Shown here: positions 1 through 5,325 of the stretch, piece after piece | Layout of the letters: each line of letters starts with the position of its first letter | Position numbering within the stretch: position 1 is the first letter of the stretch | NCBI GenBank assembly: GCA_002321305.1 | Contig: DCMF01000102.1 | Location: 12,543 to 19,966 of the forward strand | Source of the DNA: Verrucomicrobia bacterium UBA1629 | GTDB taxonomy: Bacteria; Verrucomicrobiota; Kiritimatiellia; RFP12; UBA1067 | Direction of reading: 5' to 3' | DNA: 7,424 nucleotides | Notes under the pieces: model-generated | Database searches by the model: none | What the model was told of the DNA's origin: nothing | What the model saw: the letters and a program-made list of their open reading frames with translations, nothing else | Translations under genes and position numbers: made by a program

Positions 1-246
1 GAGCCGCTTGCCCGTGAGTTCCGTGAACCGCCTCGCCACGAGGTCTTCCTCGTGCGAGCCCCACCACGTCGCCTCGGTGTCGCTCGCGGCGTCCTCCGCC
101 GGGTTCACCTTGCTGTTCCAGACGCCGACCTCGGTCGTCCATGGGGAGAGCGTCCCCGTCGGGGACCCCTTGCTGGGGATGATCCCCGCGATATCCGAGC
201 CGCCGAGGCCCCTGCGCCTCGCCTCCCTTGTCTTTTCGTCGATCAT
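1..246 (-). CDS. YqaJ-family viral recombinase/exonuclease, N-terminal part (3' end beyond left edge)
   Basis: Leftward gene cut by the window edge; only the first 82 residues are visible. It starts at the ATG at 246-244, preceded ten bases upstream by AAAGGAG. The protein opens MIDEKTREARRRGLGGSDIA. The RxxGLGGSDIA motif (GGSD at residues 15-18), followed by a W/G-rich stretch and WWGSHEEDLVARRF (residues 61-74), is the N-terminal signature of YqaJ-type nucleases. These belong to the lambda-exonuclease-like PD-(D/E)XK fold and resect double-stranded DNA ends for phage single-strand-annealing recombination. The catalytic core would lie to the left, so activity cannot be judged here. It is the last visible gene of a leftward set behind an excisionase-like gene, which fits a recombination module. 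An annealase (RecT/Erf/Redβ type) would be expected nearby outside the window. The codons have strong third-position GC. Family assignment is from memory of the motif. Confidence 0.85.
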   Translation of the reverse strand, partial: MIDEKTREARRRGLGGSDIAGIIPSKGSPTGTLSPWTTEVGVWNSKVNPAEDAASDTEATWWGSHEEDLVARRFTELTGKRL

Positions 247-301
247 TTTCCGTGTTCTCCTTTGCGCTTTTGCGCCTGTTTCCTTGCCGTCTCCTGTTTG
301 T

Positions 302-613
302 CTACCAGTCGTCCGCGTTCCGCCCGCCGCACCCACGGAGGAGGGCGTCGAGGCTTTCGGCTGTGACGCCGATGGCCCTGCGGCCTGTCCCCCGGACGGC
401 GGCGAGGCGTCCGGCCTTCGCCAGCCGCTTGACGGTCAGCGTCGACCGTCCGATCCTGTCCGCCGCCTCGCGGAACGAGAGGCATCCGGCGGTCATGGCT
501 TCCGCACCATTCCCTGATAGCACGTTTTCGAGCAGACGGCGTTCGCGCTCCGTCACCGCCCCGTCAACCGAGGCGAGCGCGAGGATTGCGTCAGCCGTAT
601 GCCGTGAAAACAT
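302..613 (-). CDS. Excisionase/AlpA-like winged-HTH (HTH_17-type) DNA-binding protein
   Basis: 103 residues. The C-terminal half, from LSFREAADRIGRSTLTVKRL (residues 45-64) through the GTGRRAIGVTAESLDALL region to about 92, matches the MerR-like winged helix of phage excisionases and AlpA-type regulators. It has helix-turn-helix, a basic wing, then a closing helix. The first 40 residues (HTADAILALASVDGAVTERE and onward) look helical and are common in front of such domains. Likely role: binding repeated sites at an attachment site or promoter, as recombination directionality factor or transcriptional regulator. The ATG at 613 has no good Shine-Dalgarno. It sits 18 bases after the stop of the upstream gene, beside a 20-bp element also found in the leftward promoter leader. 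An internal ATG at 496 would keep the HTH domain but lose the helical N-terminus. Xis versus plain regulator cannot be decided without an integrase or att site. Confidence 0.75.
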   Translation of the reverse strand: MFSRHTADAILALASVDGAVTERERRLLENVLSGNGAEAMTAGCLSFREAADRIGRSTLTVKRLAKAGRLAAVRGTGRRAIGVTAESLDALLRGCGGRNADDW

Positions 614-620
614 ATTCGGG

Positions 621-640
621 TGAACGCCCTATTATGCCCC
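621..640 (-). promoter_or_regulatory. Second copy of the 20-bp putative operator, before the HTH gene
   Basis: Reads TGAACGCCCTATTATGCCCC on the + strand. It matches the element at 1094-1113 at 16 of 20 positions, including an unbroken CGCCCTATT core. It spans the stop codon of the 632-907 gene and the 18-base gap before the HTH gene at 613. It could be an operator for an internal promoter (the minus strand reads CATAAT here, though no -35 box is convincing) or a post-transcriptional element. Seen in sequence; the function is inference. Confidence 0.4.
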
Positions 641-907
641 CACCTTGCGCGAAAAAGATTTCGCCTTCGGCTTCCGCGCCTTCGAGAACTCCGCCAATGC
701 TGCCGAGACGGCGGCGGAGGGGTCGATTCCGCTTCGCTTCATGGCCTCGTAGGCCGCGAGCGCGTCGCCCGTGAGGGTGATGCGGATTCGCGTGCGGGAT
801 CCTGCGGACGACGGGGCGGCTTTCGCCGCGCCCGCCCTTGCCTTCGCTGTCTTGGCCGTTGTTCCGGCCGTTGTCGTTTCACTTTTCATTTCGCTCTTTC
901 TTTTCAT
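632..907 (-). CDS. Small basic ribbon-helix-helix-like protein
   Basis: 91 residues with an Ala/Lys/Thr-rich, probably disordered basic N-terminus (1-37). A short RHH-like domain follows: the strand TRIRITLTGD (39-48), helix ALAAYEAMKRSG, turn, and helix PSAAVSAALAEFSKA (to about 77). A basic tail KPKAKSFSRK closes the protein. RHH proteins dimerise through the strand and bind DNA with it, usually as autorepressors, antitoxins or plasmid/phage regulators; no toxin partner is evident. The start overlaps the 3' end of the upstream RHH gene. The ATG at 907 (overlap 29 bases, AAGGAAGG about 11 bases upstream) was chosen. The ATG at 889 (overlap 11 bases, AAAGAAAGAG upstream) is almost as good and changes only six residues. 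The long basic N-terminus is unusual for an RHH repressor and could bind DNA non-specifically. The family call is moderate. Confidence 0.65.
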   Translation of the reverse strand: MKRKSEMKSETTTAGTTAKTAKARAGAAKAAPSSAGSRTRIRITLTGDALAAYEAMKRSGIDPSAAVSAALAEFSKARKPKAKSFSRKVGA

Positions 908-1070
908 TTTTGATGAGTCCTTCCTTTTTTGCTGTTTGTATCAGGATGGTGCGGAAGGCGTCTGTCTGGTTCACCCCGTATGAATCGGCAAGCTCCTTGA
1001 TGAGCGAGCGTTCCGCCTCGGTGAGCCAGAACGCCACGCGCTTCTTGCCTTTCTTTCTCATGTTCGCCAT
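879..1070 (-). CDS. Small ribbon-helix-helix (CopG/mobilisation-like) transcriptional regulator
   Basis: 63 residues and first gene of the leftward set. A basic leader (MANMRKKGKK) precedes a strand RVAFWLTEAE (11-20). Helix RSLIKELADSYG, then N-Q-T-D and a second helix AFRTILIQTAKK complete an RHH fold. The pattern RVxFWLTexE...G.n.sdafR..l is typical of small CopG-like or MobC-like proteins. The ATG at 1070 is preceded seven bases upstream by AAAGGAG, better placed than the second ATG at 1061. The C-terminus is strongly charged (KNEKKERNEK) and its codons overlap the next gene. As the promoter-proximal DNA-binding gene, it is the best candidate to bind the direct-repeat element at 1094-1113 just upstream, a standard autoregulatory arrangement for RHH proteins. 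That link is inference. Confidence 0.75.
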   Translation of the reverse strand: MANMRKKGKKRVAFWLTEAERSLIKELADSYGVNQTDAFRTILIQTAKKEGLIKNEKKERNEK

Positions 1071-1093
1071 GTCGTGTCTCCTTTCGTTTTGCC

Positions 1094-1113
1094 TGTGCGC
1101 CCTATTGTGCGCC
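1094..1113 (-). promoter_or_regulatory. Direct-repeat operator candidate in the leftward leader
   Basis: The + strand reads TGTGCGCCCTATTGTGCGCC: two perfect TGTGCGCC repeats with a 12-bp period. It lies about 10 to 30 bases downstream of the leftward -10 box, at or just after the expected transcription start, and ends 24 bases before the Shine-Dalgarno-preceded ATG of the RHH gene. Short direct repeats at about one-turn spacing are typical RHH-protein operators. A degenerate second copy at 621-640 supports a real recognition element. The binding protein is inferred. Confidence 0.5.
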
Positions 1114-1123
1114 AGCGGGGCAT

Positions 1124-1153
1124 ATTATATGATTTTCCGCGCATTGAAATCAA
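1124..1153 (-). promoter_or_regulatory. Sigma-70-type promoter for the leftward operon
   Basis: On the minus strand: TTGATT (1153-1148), an 18-bp spacer, and a perfect TATAAT (1129-1124). Transcription would start near 1117 and run into the RHH gene at 1070. It has the same two hexamers and spacer length as the rightward promoter. Confidence 0.7.
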
Positions 1154-1313
1154 TAGGGAAGAGATGCCGACTTTTCCAATCGAATCCCGTTGATTCTCCG
1201 CATCGCACCCGAACCTTTGCTGCACGCCTTCGGCAGTATTCCGTATTTCATCTATATTTCATAAAAAATCTTGCCAAATATAAAAATAATTCAACAAACC
1301 TCAAATCTCCCCC

Positions 1314-1343
1314 TTGATTTCTTCTTCCAGAATATCTTATAAT
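1314..1343 (+). promoter_or_regulatory. Sigma-70-type promoter for the rightward operon
   Basis: TTGATT (1314-1319), an 18-bp spacer, and a perfect TATAAT (1338-1343). Transcription would start near 1350, giving a leader of about 75 bases before the ATG at 1427. An A/T-rich tract directly upstream may be an UP element, suggesting a strong promoter. It is the only convincing promoter for the six rightward genes. Confidence 0.75.
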
Positions 1344-1426
1344 ATGCGTCGTTGGGTGGGGGATATATAAGACATCCACCTCTAAAAAGGAAACAAAAGA
1401 AAAGGCAATGAAAAGGAGAAGGCAAA

Positions 1427-1987
1427 ATGAACGCAGTCATCAGTGAGAACGAGCCGACATTCGCAATCGGCGGCAGGTCTTGGAAGACCACGGGGAGGCT
1501 GACGGAAGACGGCTTCCTGGTCTTCGCCGGATCGACGGTCAACGGCATAACCGACTCGTTTAAGCGAGAGGCAACGTACTATCCGATTCGGATCGAGCTC
1601 GAGAAGACGGGCATCATCGCGAACAGGCGGTTCGTCATGGACTACATCTTCAAGTCCCCTTGCCAAGCGGGTTCGATTGCCGCCTGCCGCGCCTGTTCGG
1701 CCAACACGGAATGGCGGACGGACGACGAGGACAGGACGCCGTTCGGGGTTGTTCATCCGAAGGCCAGGAAGGGCGAGCGGCGCGACTTCTCGAATCCGCA
1801 GAATGCGACAAAGCCCGACTTCACGCCGCCGATGGGCTACACGGTCATGGAGGACGGCACGCCCCGCTACGTCGTGGGGCGCGACGGCGGCGGCTACGTC
1901 GAGTATCGCGGCGAGGAGGCGCGGCGGCGCGCGGAGGCGGCCCACGCCTCGCCCGGCGTCGTCATGGAAGTGTGCGCGGAGGGCTGA
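1427..1987 (+). CDS. DUF4357-domain protein
   Basis: 186 residues. The ATG at 1427 follows a strong AAAAGGAGAAGG at 1411-1422. The pattern GFLVFAGSTVNG (about residues 29-40), a basic/aromatic stretch with IRIELEKTGII, then FVMDYIFKSPCQAG (70-83) and SANTEW is the DUF4357 signature. In relatives it reads roughly F.v..GS....R..L...G.......F..DY.F.SPS.AA....G.s.NG..eW. DUF4357 is often fused to GIY-YIG or restriction-type enzymes or stands alone on mobile elements; its biochemical role is not established to my knowledge. Here no nuclease domain is attached. The C-terminal third (GYTVMEDGTPRYVVGRDGGG, then an Arg/Glu/Ala-rich segment) is not recognised. First gene of the rightward operon, followed by an 89-base gap. 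A 12-codon reading frame (1408-1446) overlaps its start. Confidence 0.8.
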   Translation: MNAVISENEPTFAIGGRSWKTTGRLTEDGFLVFAGSTVNGITDSFKREATYYPIRIELEKTGIIANRRFVMDYIFKSPCQAGSIAACRACSANTEWRTDDEDRTPFGVVHPKARKGERRDFSNPQNATKPDFTPPMGYTVMEDGTPRYVVGRDGGGYVEYRGEEARRRAEAAHASPGVVMEVCAEG

Positions 1988-2076
1988 ACGCACAGGCGCA
2001 CGGCCTGAAACGCAAGGCAAGGTCAGAAAACCACAAACGAACAACCGAAACAGCAAGAGAAAAGGAAAACCAAGAA

Positions 2077-3078
2077 ATGATCGCAATCCACAGCAACGAC
2101 ATCTGCTTCAGCACGGCGCGAGGCGGAGACAACCCCTTCAACACGGACGGCCAGCCGCGCACGGAGCTTTCCGTCGAACTCGCCCGCACCGCGCTTGACT
2201 TCAACATCGTCAAGAAGGCGAGCTACGACGACACGGGGCGAGTCATCCCCGGCCACTTCCACCTGGAGCGCGACGACGAGCGGCGTTCCATCATCCCCTC
2301 GCTCGCCTCGGTCGGCAACCAGTACACGCCCATCCAGCACCTCGACGTGTTCGACTACATCACGAACAAGGTGATGCCAGAAATCCCGGAGATGAAGCTG
2401 GAGATGGCGGGGACGATCTACGGCGGCGGGGTCGGCCTCGTCGCGGCGAAGTTCGGCGACACCTTCTCGATCAGGGGCGACGAGAGCCCGAACGAGATGC
2501 GCCTCCTCTTCAACAACCCCTGCAACGGGCGCGGGCGCATGACGCTCGGCTTCACCCACGTCCGCGTCGTCTGCCAGAACACGCTCGCCCTTGCGACGGA
2601 GGAGGCGAAGGCGGACGGCTGGTGCATCACGCACACGAAGTCCGCGCCGGACGCGACGCGACGCGCCGTCGAGTGCATCCGCGCGCAGGCCCGCGCCGCG
2701 CTCGACATGAAGCGGGCGTGCGAGACGCTGGCCGAGATCGGCGTGGACGGCGGGACGATGCGCCGCTGCCTCGATGCGGTCTACCCGATCTCCGGCCTTC
2801 CCGAAGGCCACGCCCGCTCGCGGCTGGAGAACCTGCGCGAGGAGGTCGTGCGGCAGTTCGAGGCGGGCGAGACGGCGCAGACGTTCAAGGCGGACAGCGC
2901 ATGGAAGCTTTTCAACAGCTTCACCTACCCGATCTTCAACCCCGACGCCGAACGGCTGGCGCGGAGCAGGACGAAGGACGCCGCCGAAATCGCCTACACG
3001 GGCATGACGGGCTCGGTGCGCGACAAGGTGCAGGGCATCTTCGCCAAGGTCAGCCGCATCGCCCGCGACGCGGCGTGA
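2077..3078 (+). CDS. DUF932 family phage/plasmid protein
   Basis: 333 residues, a normal length for the DUF932 (phage/plasmid-like protein) family. Recognisable parts are the central VGNQYTPIQHLDVFDYI (near residue 80), GGGVGLVAAKFGDTF, and the conserved NNPCNGRGRMTLGFTHVRVVCQNTL region. In that last region, relatives show a G...v..t..RvVC.NTl pattern. A helical half (EAVRQ/ARAALDMKRACETLAEI and onward) follows, with FNSFTYPIFNPD near the C-terminus. Family members are widespread on phages and plasmids, but the molecular function is not firmly established. The start at 2077 follows AAAAGGAAAA at 2060-2069. Upstream in-frame codons are rejected because they overlap DUF4357 and lack its codon bias. 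The stop lies 26 bases before the DUF2786 gene; DUF932 and DUF2786 commonly occur near each other on mobile elements. A long antisense open frame here is a codon-bias shadow. Confidence 0.88.
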   Translation: MIAIHSNDICFSTARGGDNPFNTDGQPRTELSVELARTALDFNIVKKASYDDTGRVIPGHFHLERDDERRSIIPSLASVGNQYTPIQHLDVFDYITNKVMPEIPEMKLEMAGTIYGGGVGLVAAKFGDTFSIRGDESPNEMRLLFNNPCNGRGRMTLGFTHVRVVCQNTLALATEEAKADGWCITHTKSAPDATRRAVECIRAQARAALDMKRACETLAEIGVDGGTMRRCLDAVYPISGLPEGHARSRLENLREEVVRQFEAGETAQTFKADSAWKLFNSFTYPIFNPDAERLARSRTKDAAEIAYTGMTGSVRDKVQGIFAKVSRIARDAA

Positions 3079-3104
3079 GCGCGCGGGGAAAGGAGAGAGC
3101 GACA

Positions 3105-3899
3105 ATGGACATTGACGCCGTGATGGACAAGATCCGCAAGGCCGTGCGCCTTGCGAACCGCACGAGCGAGGCCGGGGAGCGGGAGACCGCCCTCCGCCTC
3201 GCAAGGGGGCTCGCCGAGCGCAACGGCATCTCCTTCGAGGACGTTTCCGCGACCGAGTGCGACGCCGCGCGCGCGGTGCATGAGCGCGACGAGGCGTACC
3301 AGACGCTGACGGGGGTCGAGTTCGGGCACGCCTGCTTCATCCTCCGCGAGCACTTCGGCGTGATCGTCATGTCGAGCCAGTATCGCGGCAAGGCGCAGAG
3401 GAAGCGGCTCTCGTGGTTCGGCTCGCGGCTGAACATCGAGATCGCGAAGCACGTCTTCCACATCCTCCTCCGAGAGAGCCGGAGGGCGTACCGCGAAGCC
3501 GACAGGCCCGCGCGGGACGAGAGGCGGCTCCTCGCCGACAAGTTCGCCGCTTGCGGCATGGAAGCCGCCGAGGCACGGCGACTTGCCGCCGCGTGCCTCG
3601 ACGCGAAGGCGGACGGCGCGAAGACCGACCGCAAGTCGTTCATGTCCGGCTTCTTCTACGCCATCAGCCAGAAGCTCGCCGCGAACCCGATCCGCAACGA
3701 CGTCGCCGCCGACAGGGCGGCGGCGGAGCGCAAGTTCGCCGAGTACAGGGAGGCCCACGCCGTGAGGGACAGCACGGCGCGCAAGGGCGGCAGGCTCGAC
3801 AGGGAGGCGATGATGCGGGGGTTTGACGCGGGGCGGCGCATGAACCTCGCGCGCCCGTGCGAAGGGGATGCCGCCTCGCCGCTCGCGCTCGCCATCTGA
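3105..3899 (+). CDS. DUF2786-domain protein
   Basis: 264 residues. The N-terminal segment DAVMDKIRKAVRLANRTSEA...ERETALRLARGLAERNGI (residues 4-42) is the DUF2786 motif: a helical pair resembling the common I.Kll.lA...t..nEA..A...a..ll..hgi. The middle (about 68-135; FGHACFILREHFGVIV, then LSWFGSRLNIEIAKHVFHIL) corresponds to the region that normally follows DUF2786 in phage proteins. Near 190-200, KSFMSGFFYAISQKL, and near the end, GFDAGRRMNLARP, match conserved C-terminal patterns. Function is unknown; it is a frequent phage and plasmid early protein. The ATG at 3105 follows GGGGAAAGGAGAG with good spacing. A longer upstream frame extends into DUF932 but without coding bias, so the short start was chosen. 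The Arg/Ala-rich helices are probably soluble; no signal or membrane segment is seen. Confidence 0.85.
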   Translation: MDIDAVMDKIRKAVRLANRTSEAGERETALRLARGLAERNGISFEDVSATECDAARAVHERDEAYQTLTGVEFGHACFILREHFGVIVMSSQYRGKAQRKRLSWFGSRLNIEIAKHVFHILLRESRRAYREADRPARDERRLLADKFAACGMEAAEARRLAAACLDAKADGAKTDRKSFMSGFFYAISQKLAANPIRNDVAADRAAAERKFAEYREAHAVRDSTARKGGRLDREAMMRGFDAGRRMNLARPCEGDAASPLALAI

Positions 3900-3943
3900 A
3901 GGAAAAAGGAACATGGCAGAAACAGGAAAGGAAATCCGAGACA

Positions 3944-4408
3944 ATGCTCACGTTTGAACACGCCAACAGGGACTGCACGGGATCGCAGCTCTCGGTCGAT
4001 ATCAAGCCGTCCGACGGAATCGCGGACGGCAAGTACACGTTCTCGATCACGCGGCAGTCCGCCCTCGGCTCGTTCGAGGCGGACGGCTCGCGCGTCTTGC
4101 CGGAGTTCGACGGCGACGAGACCGAGATCTCCCTCAACGCCAAGCAGGCGATGCACCTCCTCCTCGTCCTCGAGGGGAAGTCCGACCGCGTGAACGGCGG
4201 CAAGGGCCTGTTCGAGGGCGGCGGCGGGCATTCCGCCGTCCTCCACTGCGACCGCGTGAGGGAGAACGTCTCAGGCTACGGCCTCCACATCATCGTGCGG
4301 ACGGGCGGCGCGTCCCGCGACGGGCGCATCCTCCTCAACCCGACGGAGGCGGCGACGCTTGCGCGGGCGATGAACGCCTCGCTGGGGCGCGTGGCGTTCG
4401 GCGACTGA
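3944..4408 (+). CDS. Unknown phage-type protein with two similar half-domains
   Basis: 154 residues, not recognised. The start at 3944 follows AGGAAAGGAAA at 3924-3934; in-frame codons upstream overlap DUF2786 and were rejected. The protein alternates beta-rich and helical segments. Two parts resemble each other: TEISLNAKQAMHLLLVLEGK (60-79) and GRILLNPTEAATLARAMNAS (127-146), both [I/L]xLNxxxAxxL, each preceded by a beta-rich stretch (YTFSITRQ 31-38; GLHIIVRTG 113-121). This suggests an internal duplication or pseudo-dimer; ssDNA-binding folds such as PC4 also combine a beta-sheet with a helix, but no family match is claimed. A Gly-rich loop (GGKGLFEGGGGH, 85-96) separates the halves. Position after DUF2786 suggests an early, nucleic-acid-related role. 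A 14-codon frame (3913-3957), itself behind a Shine-Dalgarno site, overlaps the start. Confidence 0.8.
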   Translation: MLTFEHANRDCTGSQLSVDIKPSDGIADGKYTFSITRQSALGSFEADGSRVLPEFDGDETEISLNAKQAMHLLLVLEGKSDRVNGGKGLFEGGGGHSAVLHCDRVRENVSGYGLHIIVRTGGASRDGRILLNPTEAATLARAMNASLGRVAFGD

Positions 4409-4445
4409 ATCGGAAACGGAAGAACCAACGAGAAAGGAAATGCGG

Positions 4446-4898
4446 ATGAAAGGCAAGAAGACAGGGAAAAGGCAGAAGAGGCCGACGAAAGCGGCGAAAG
4501 CCGGGCGGACGGCGTGGGTGACGGTCTTCGCGGACGTCACGGAGACGTTCACGAAGCGCGTCCACATGAAGATTCCCGCCGACAGGGCGGAAGGGCCGGA
4601 GGATTCGGTCGAGGAGGCGGTCAGGGAGGCGTTTGAAGAGGCCTGCAACAATGACGACATCGACGTCACGAGGGACTGCGACGACTTCTCCCGCGAAATC
4701 GACGGAGCATGGTGCGCGGCGGACTTTCGGTGCGACTGCGCCCATTGCGCGGGGCGCGACGCCGAAGAGGGGCTTGTCTACTGCTCGGCGTTCGACAAGA
4801 CGGTTGGCATGGACGAATGCTGCAACCGCTTCTGCGACGAATACCAGTCGGTGCGCAAGGCGAAGGGACGGGCGAAGGCGAAGAAAGGGGGCAAGTGA
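4446..4898 (+). CDS. Small Cys-rich, probably zinc-binding protein
   Basis: 150 residues. A very basic N-terminus (about residues 1-22) and C-terminus (137-150) flank an acidic core. A strand-rich part, TAWVTVFADVTETFTKRVHM (22-41), precedes an acidic helix. A cysteine cluster follows: C90, C96-x-C98-x2-C101, C113, C125-C126, C130. The spacing C-x2-C ... YC...FDKTV....CC..FC resembles the small zinc knuckle of many phage proteins (C..C...Y C.....V....C..F). It may bind Zn and nucleic acid; function is not known. Two in-frame ATGs compete, at 4440 and 4446. AAAGGA at 4433-4438 leaves almost no space before 4440, so 4446 was chosen. The stop overlaps the next start by one base (TGATG), implying translational coupling. 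Confidence 0.78.
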   Translation: MKGKKTGKRQKRPTKAAKAGRTAWVTVFADVTETFTKRVHMKIPADRAEGPEDSVEEAVREAFEEACNNDDIDVTRDCDDFSREIDGAWCAADFRCDCAHCAGRDAEEGLVYCSAFDKTVGMDECCNRFCDEYQSVRKAKGRAKAKKGGK

Positions 4899-5236
4899 TG
4901 GGCGTGAAAGGCCATGTGCGCGTGGCGCAACCGAAATACGGCGACAATACGCTTTCCTCATGGGTCGACGGCTACGCGAAGCGTTGGCTCTACGACCACG
5001 GCATCGACGTGACCGAAGGCGAGAGCGGCGACTGGTGGGAGATTGAGGTGACGGACGGCTTGCGCGACCTCGCGAGACGCCTTGCCGACGGTGATCTGTG
5101 CGCCGACTTCGACGGGCGGTTGCCGGAGGATATGCGCGACGAAGACTACGGTGCCGACTTGGGGCGACTGCTCCAGGAGGGCATCGGGGCGGCGGATAGG
5201 AACGGCGAGCCGTATATCACGATAGACTGGTTCTGA
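4898..5236 (+). CDS. Small highly acidic protein of unknown function
   Basis: 112 residues. About 25 Asp/Glu against about 12 Lys/Arg, so strongly acidic, with most acid in the middle (DGDLCADFDG...PEDMRDEDYGADLG, about 64-95). Trp/Tyr are frequent, including SSWVDGYAKRW near the N-terminus and DWWEIEV in the middle; the end is ITIDWF. No membrane segment and no family recognised. Small acidic phage or plasmid proteins are sometimes DNA mimics (anti-restriction or Ocr/ArdA-like), but nothing here identifies one. The ATG at 4898 overlaps the upstream stop by one base. A purine-rich AAGAAAGGGGG lies 6-16 bases upstream. Codon bias before 4898 belongs to the other frame, so longer starts are wrong. 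Last gene of the rightward operon. Confidence 0.78.
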   Translation: MGVKGHVRVAQPKYGDNTLSSWVDGYAKRWLYDHGIDVTEGESGDWWEIEVTDGLRDLARRLADGDLCADFDGRLPEDMRDEDYGADLGRLLQEGIGAADRNGEPYITIDWF

Positions 5237-5237
5237 A

Positions 5238-5274
5238 AGCGGCCCTGTTTCGGCGTCTCGCGGCGCGGGCCTCT
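5238..5274. terminator. Weak inverted repeat between convergent operons; possible terminator
   Basis: GGCCC (5241-5245) pairs with GGGCC (5267-5271), extended by AG/CT after one mismatch. It starts right after the stop of the rightward operon. There is no U-run on either strand, so this is not a classical intrinsic terminator. The rest of the 89-base convergent gap (to 5325) contains only imperfect repeats such as TGAGG/CCTCA. Confidence 0.2.
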
Positions 5275-5325
5275 CCGCTCAATGAGGGCTAACTACACGA
5301 ACCCTGCGCCTCAATCACTTCGCCA

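Larger units (their letters stand above)
1071..1426. promoter_or_regulatory. Divergent control region between leftward and rightward operons
   Basis: 356 bases without a gene. It contains a leftward promoter (1124-1153), a rightward promoter (1314-1343), a direct-repeat operator candidate (1094-1113), and an A/T-rich stretch at about 1250-1300. That stretch lies just upstream of the rightward -35 box and could act as an UP element. A short inverted repeat ATTGA-AA-TCAAT (1143-1154) overlaps the leftward -35 box. Another, GAATC-5-GATTC, lies at 1182-1196. The rightward leader can form a weak hairpin (GGTGG 1355-1359 with CCACC 1376-1380). Composition is much more A/T-rich than the flanking genes. 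This arrangement resembles an early-gene regulatory switch of a temperate element, but no CI/Cro-like gene is visible. Confidence 0.7.

Noticed and set aside
632..1070. Toxin-antitoxin pair formed by the two overlapping small genes
   Set aside because: Both products look like RHH-type DNA-binding proteins; neither resembles a toxin.
1191..1220. Third promoter from the TTGATT at 1191
   Set aside because: No -10-like hexamer lies 16-19 bp downstream.
2622..3104. N-terminal extension of the DUF2786 gene
   Set aside because: It overlaps DUF932 in another frame, is Arg/Gly-rich without a domain, and the ATG at 3105 has a good Shine-Dalgarno and begins directly at the DUF2786 motif.
2023..3204. 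Long minus-strand open frame (393 codons) opposite the DUF932 gene
   Set aside because: The product is Arg/Ala/Val low-complexity sequence with no domain. The + strand frame is a clear DUF932 protein with a Shine-Dalgarno site. It is a GC-rich codon-bias shadow.
5238..5325. Strong bidirectional intrinsic terminator between the convergent operons
   Set aside because: Only 5-7 bp imperfect stems and no U-run on either strand; listed only as a low-confidence possibility.
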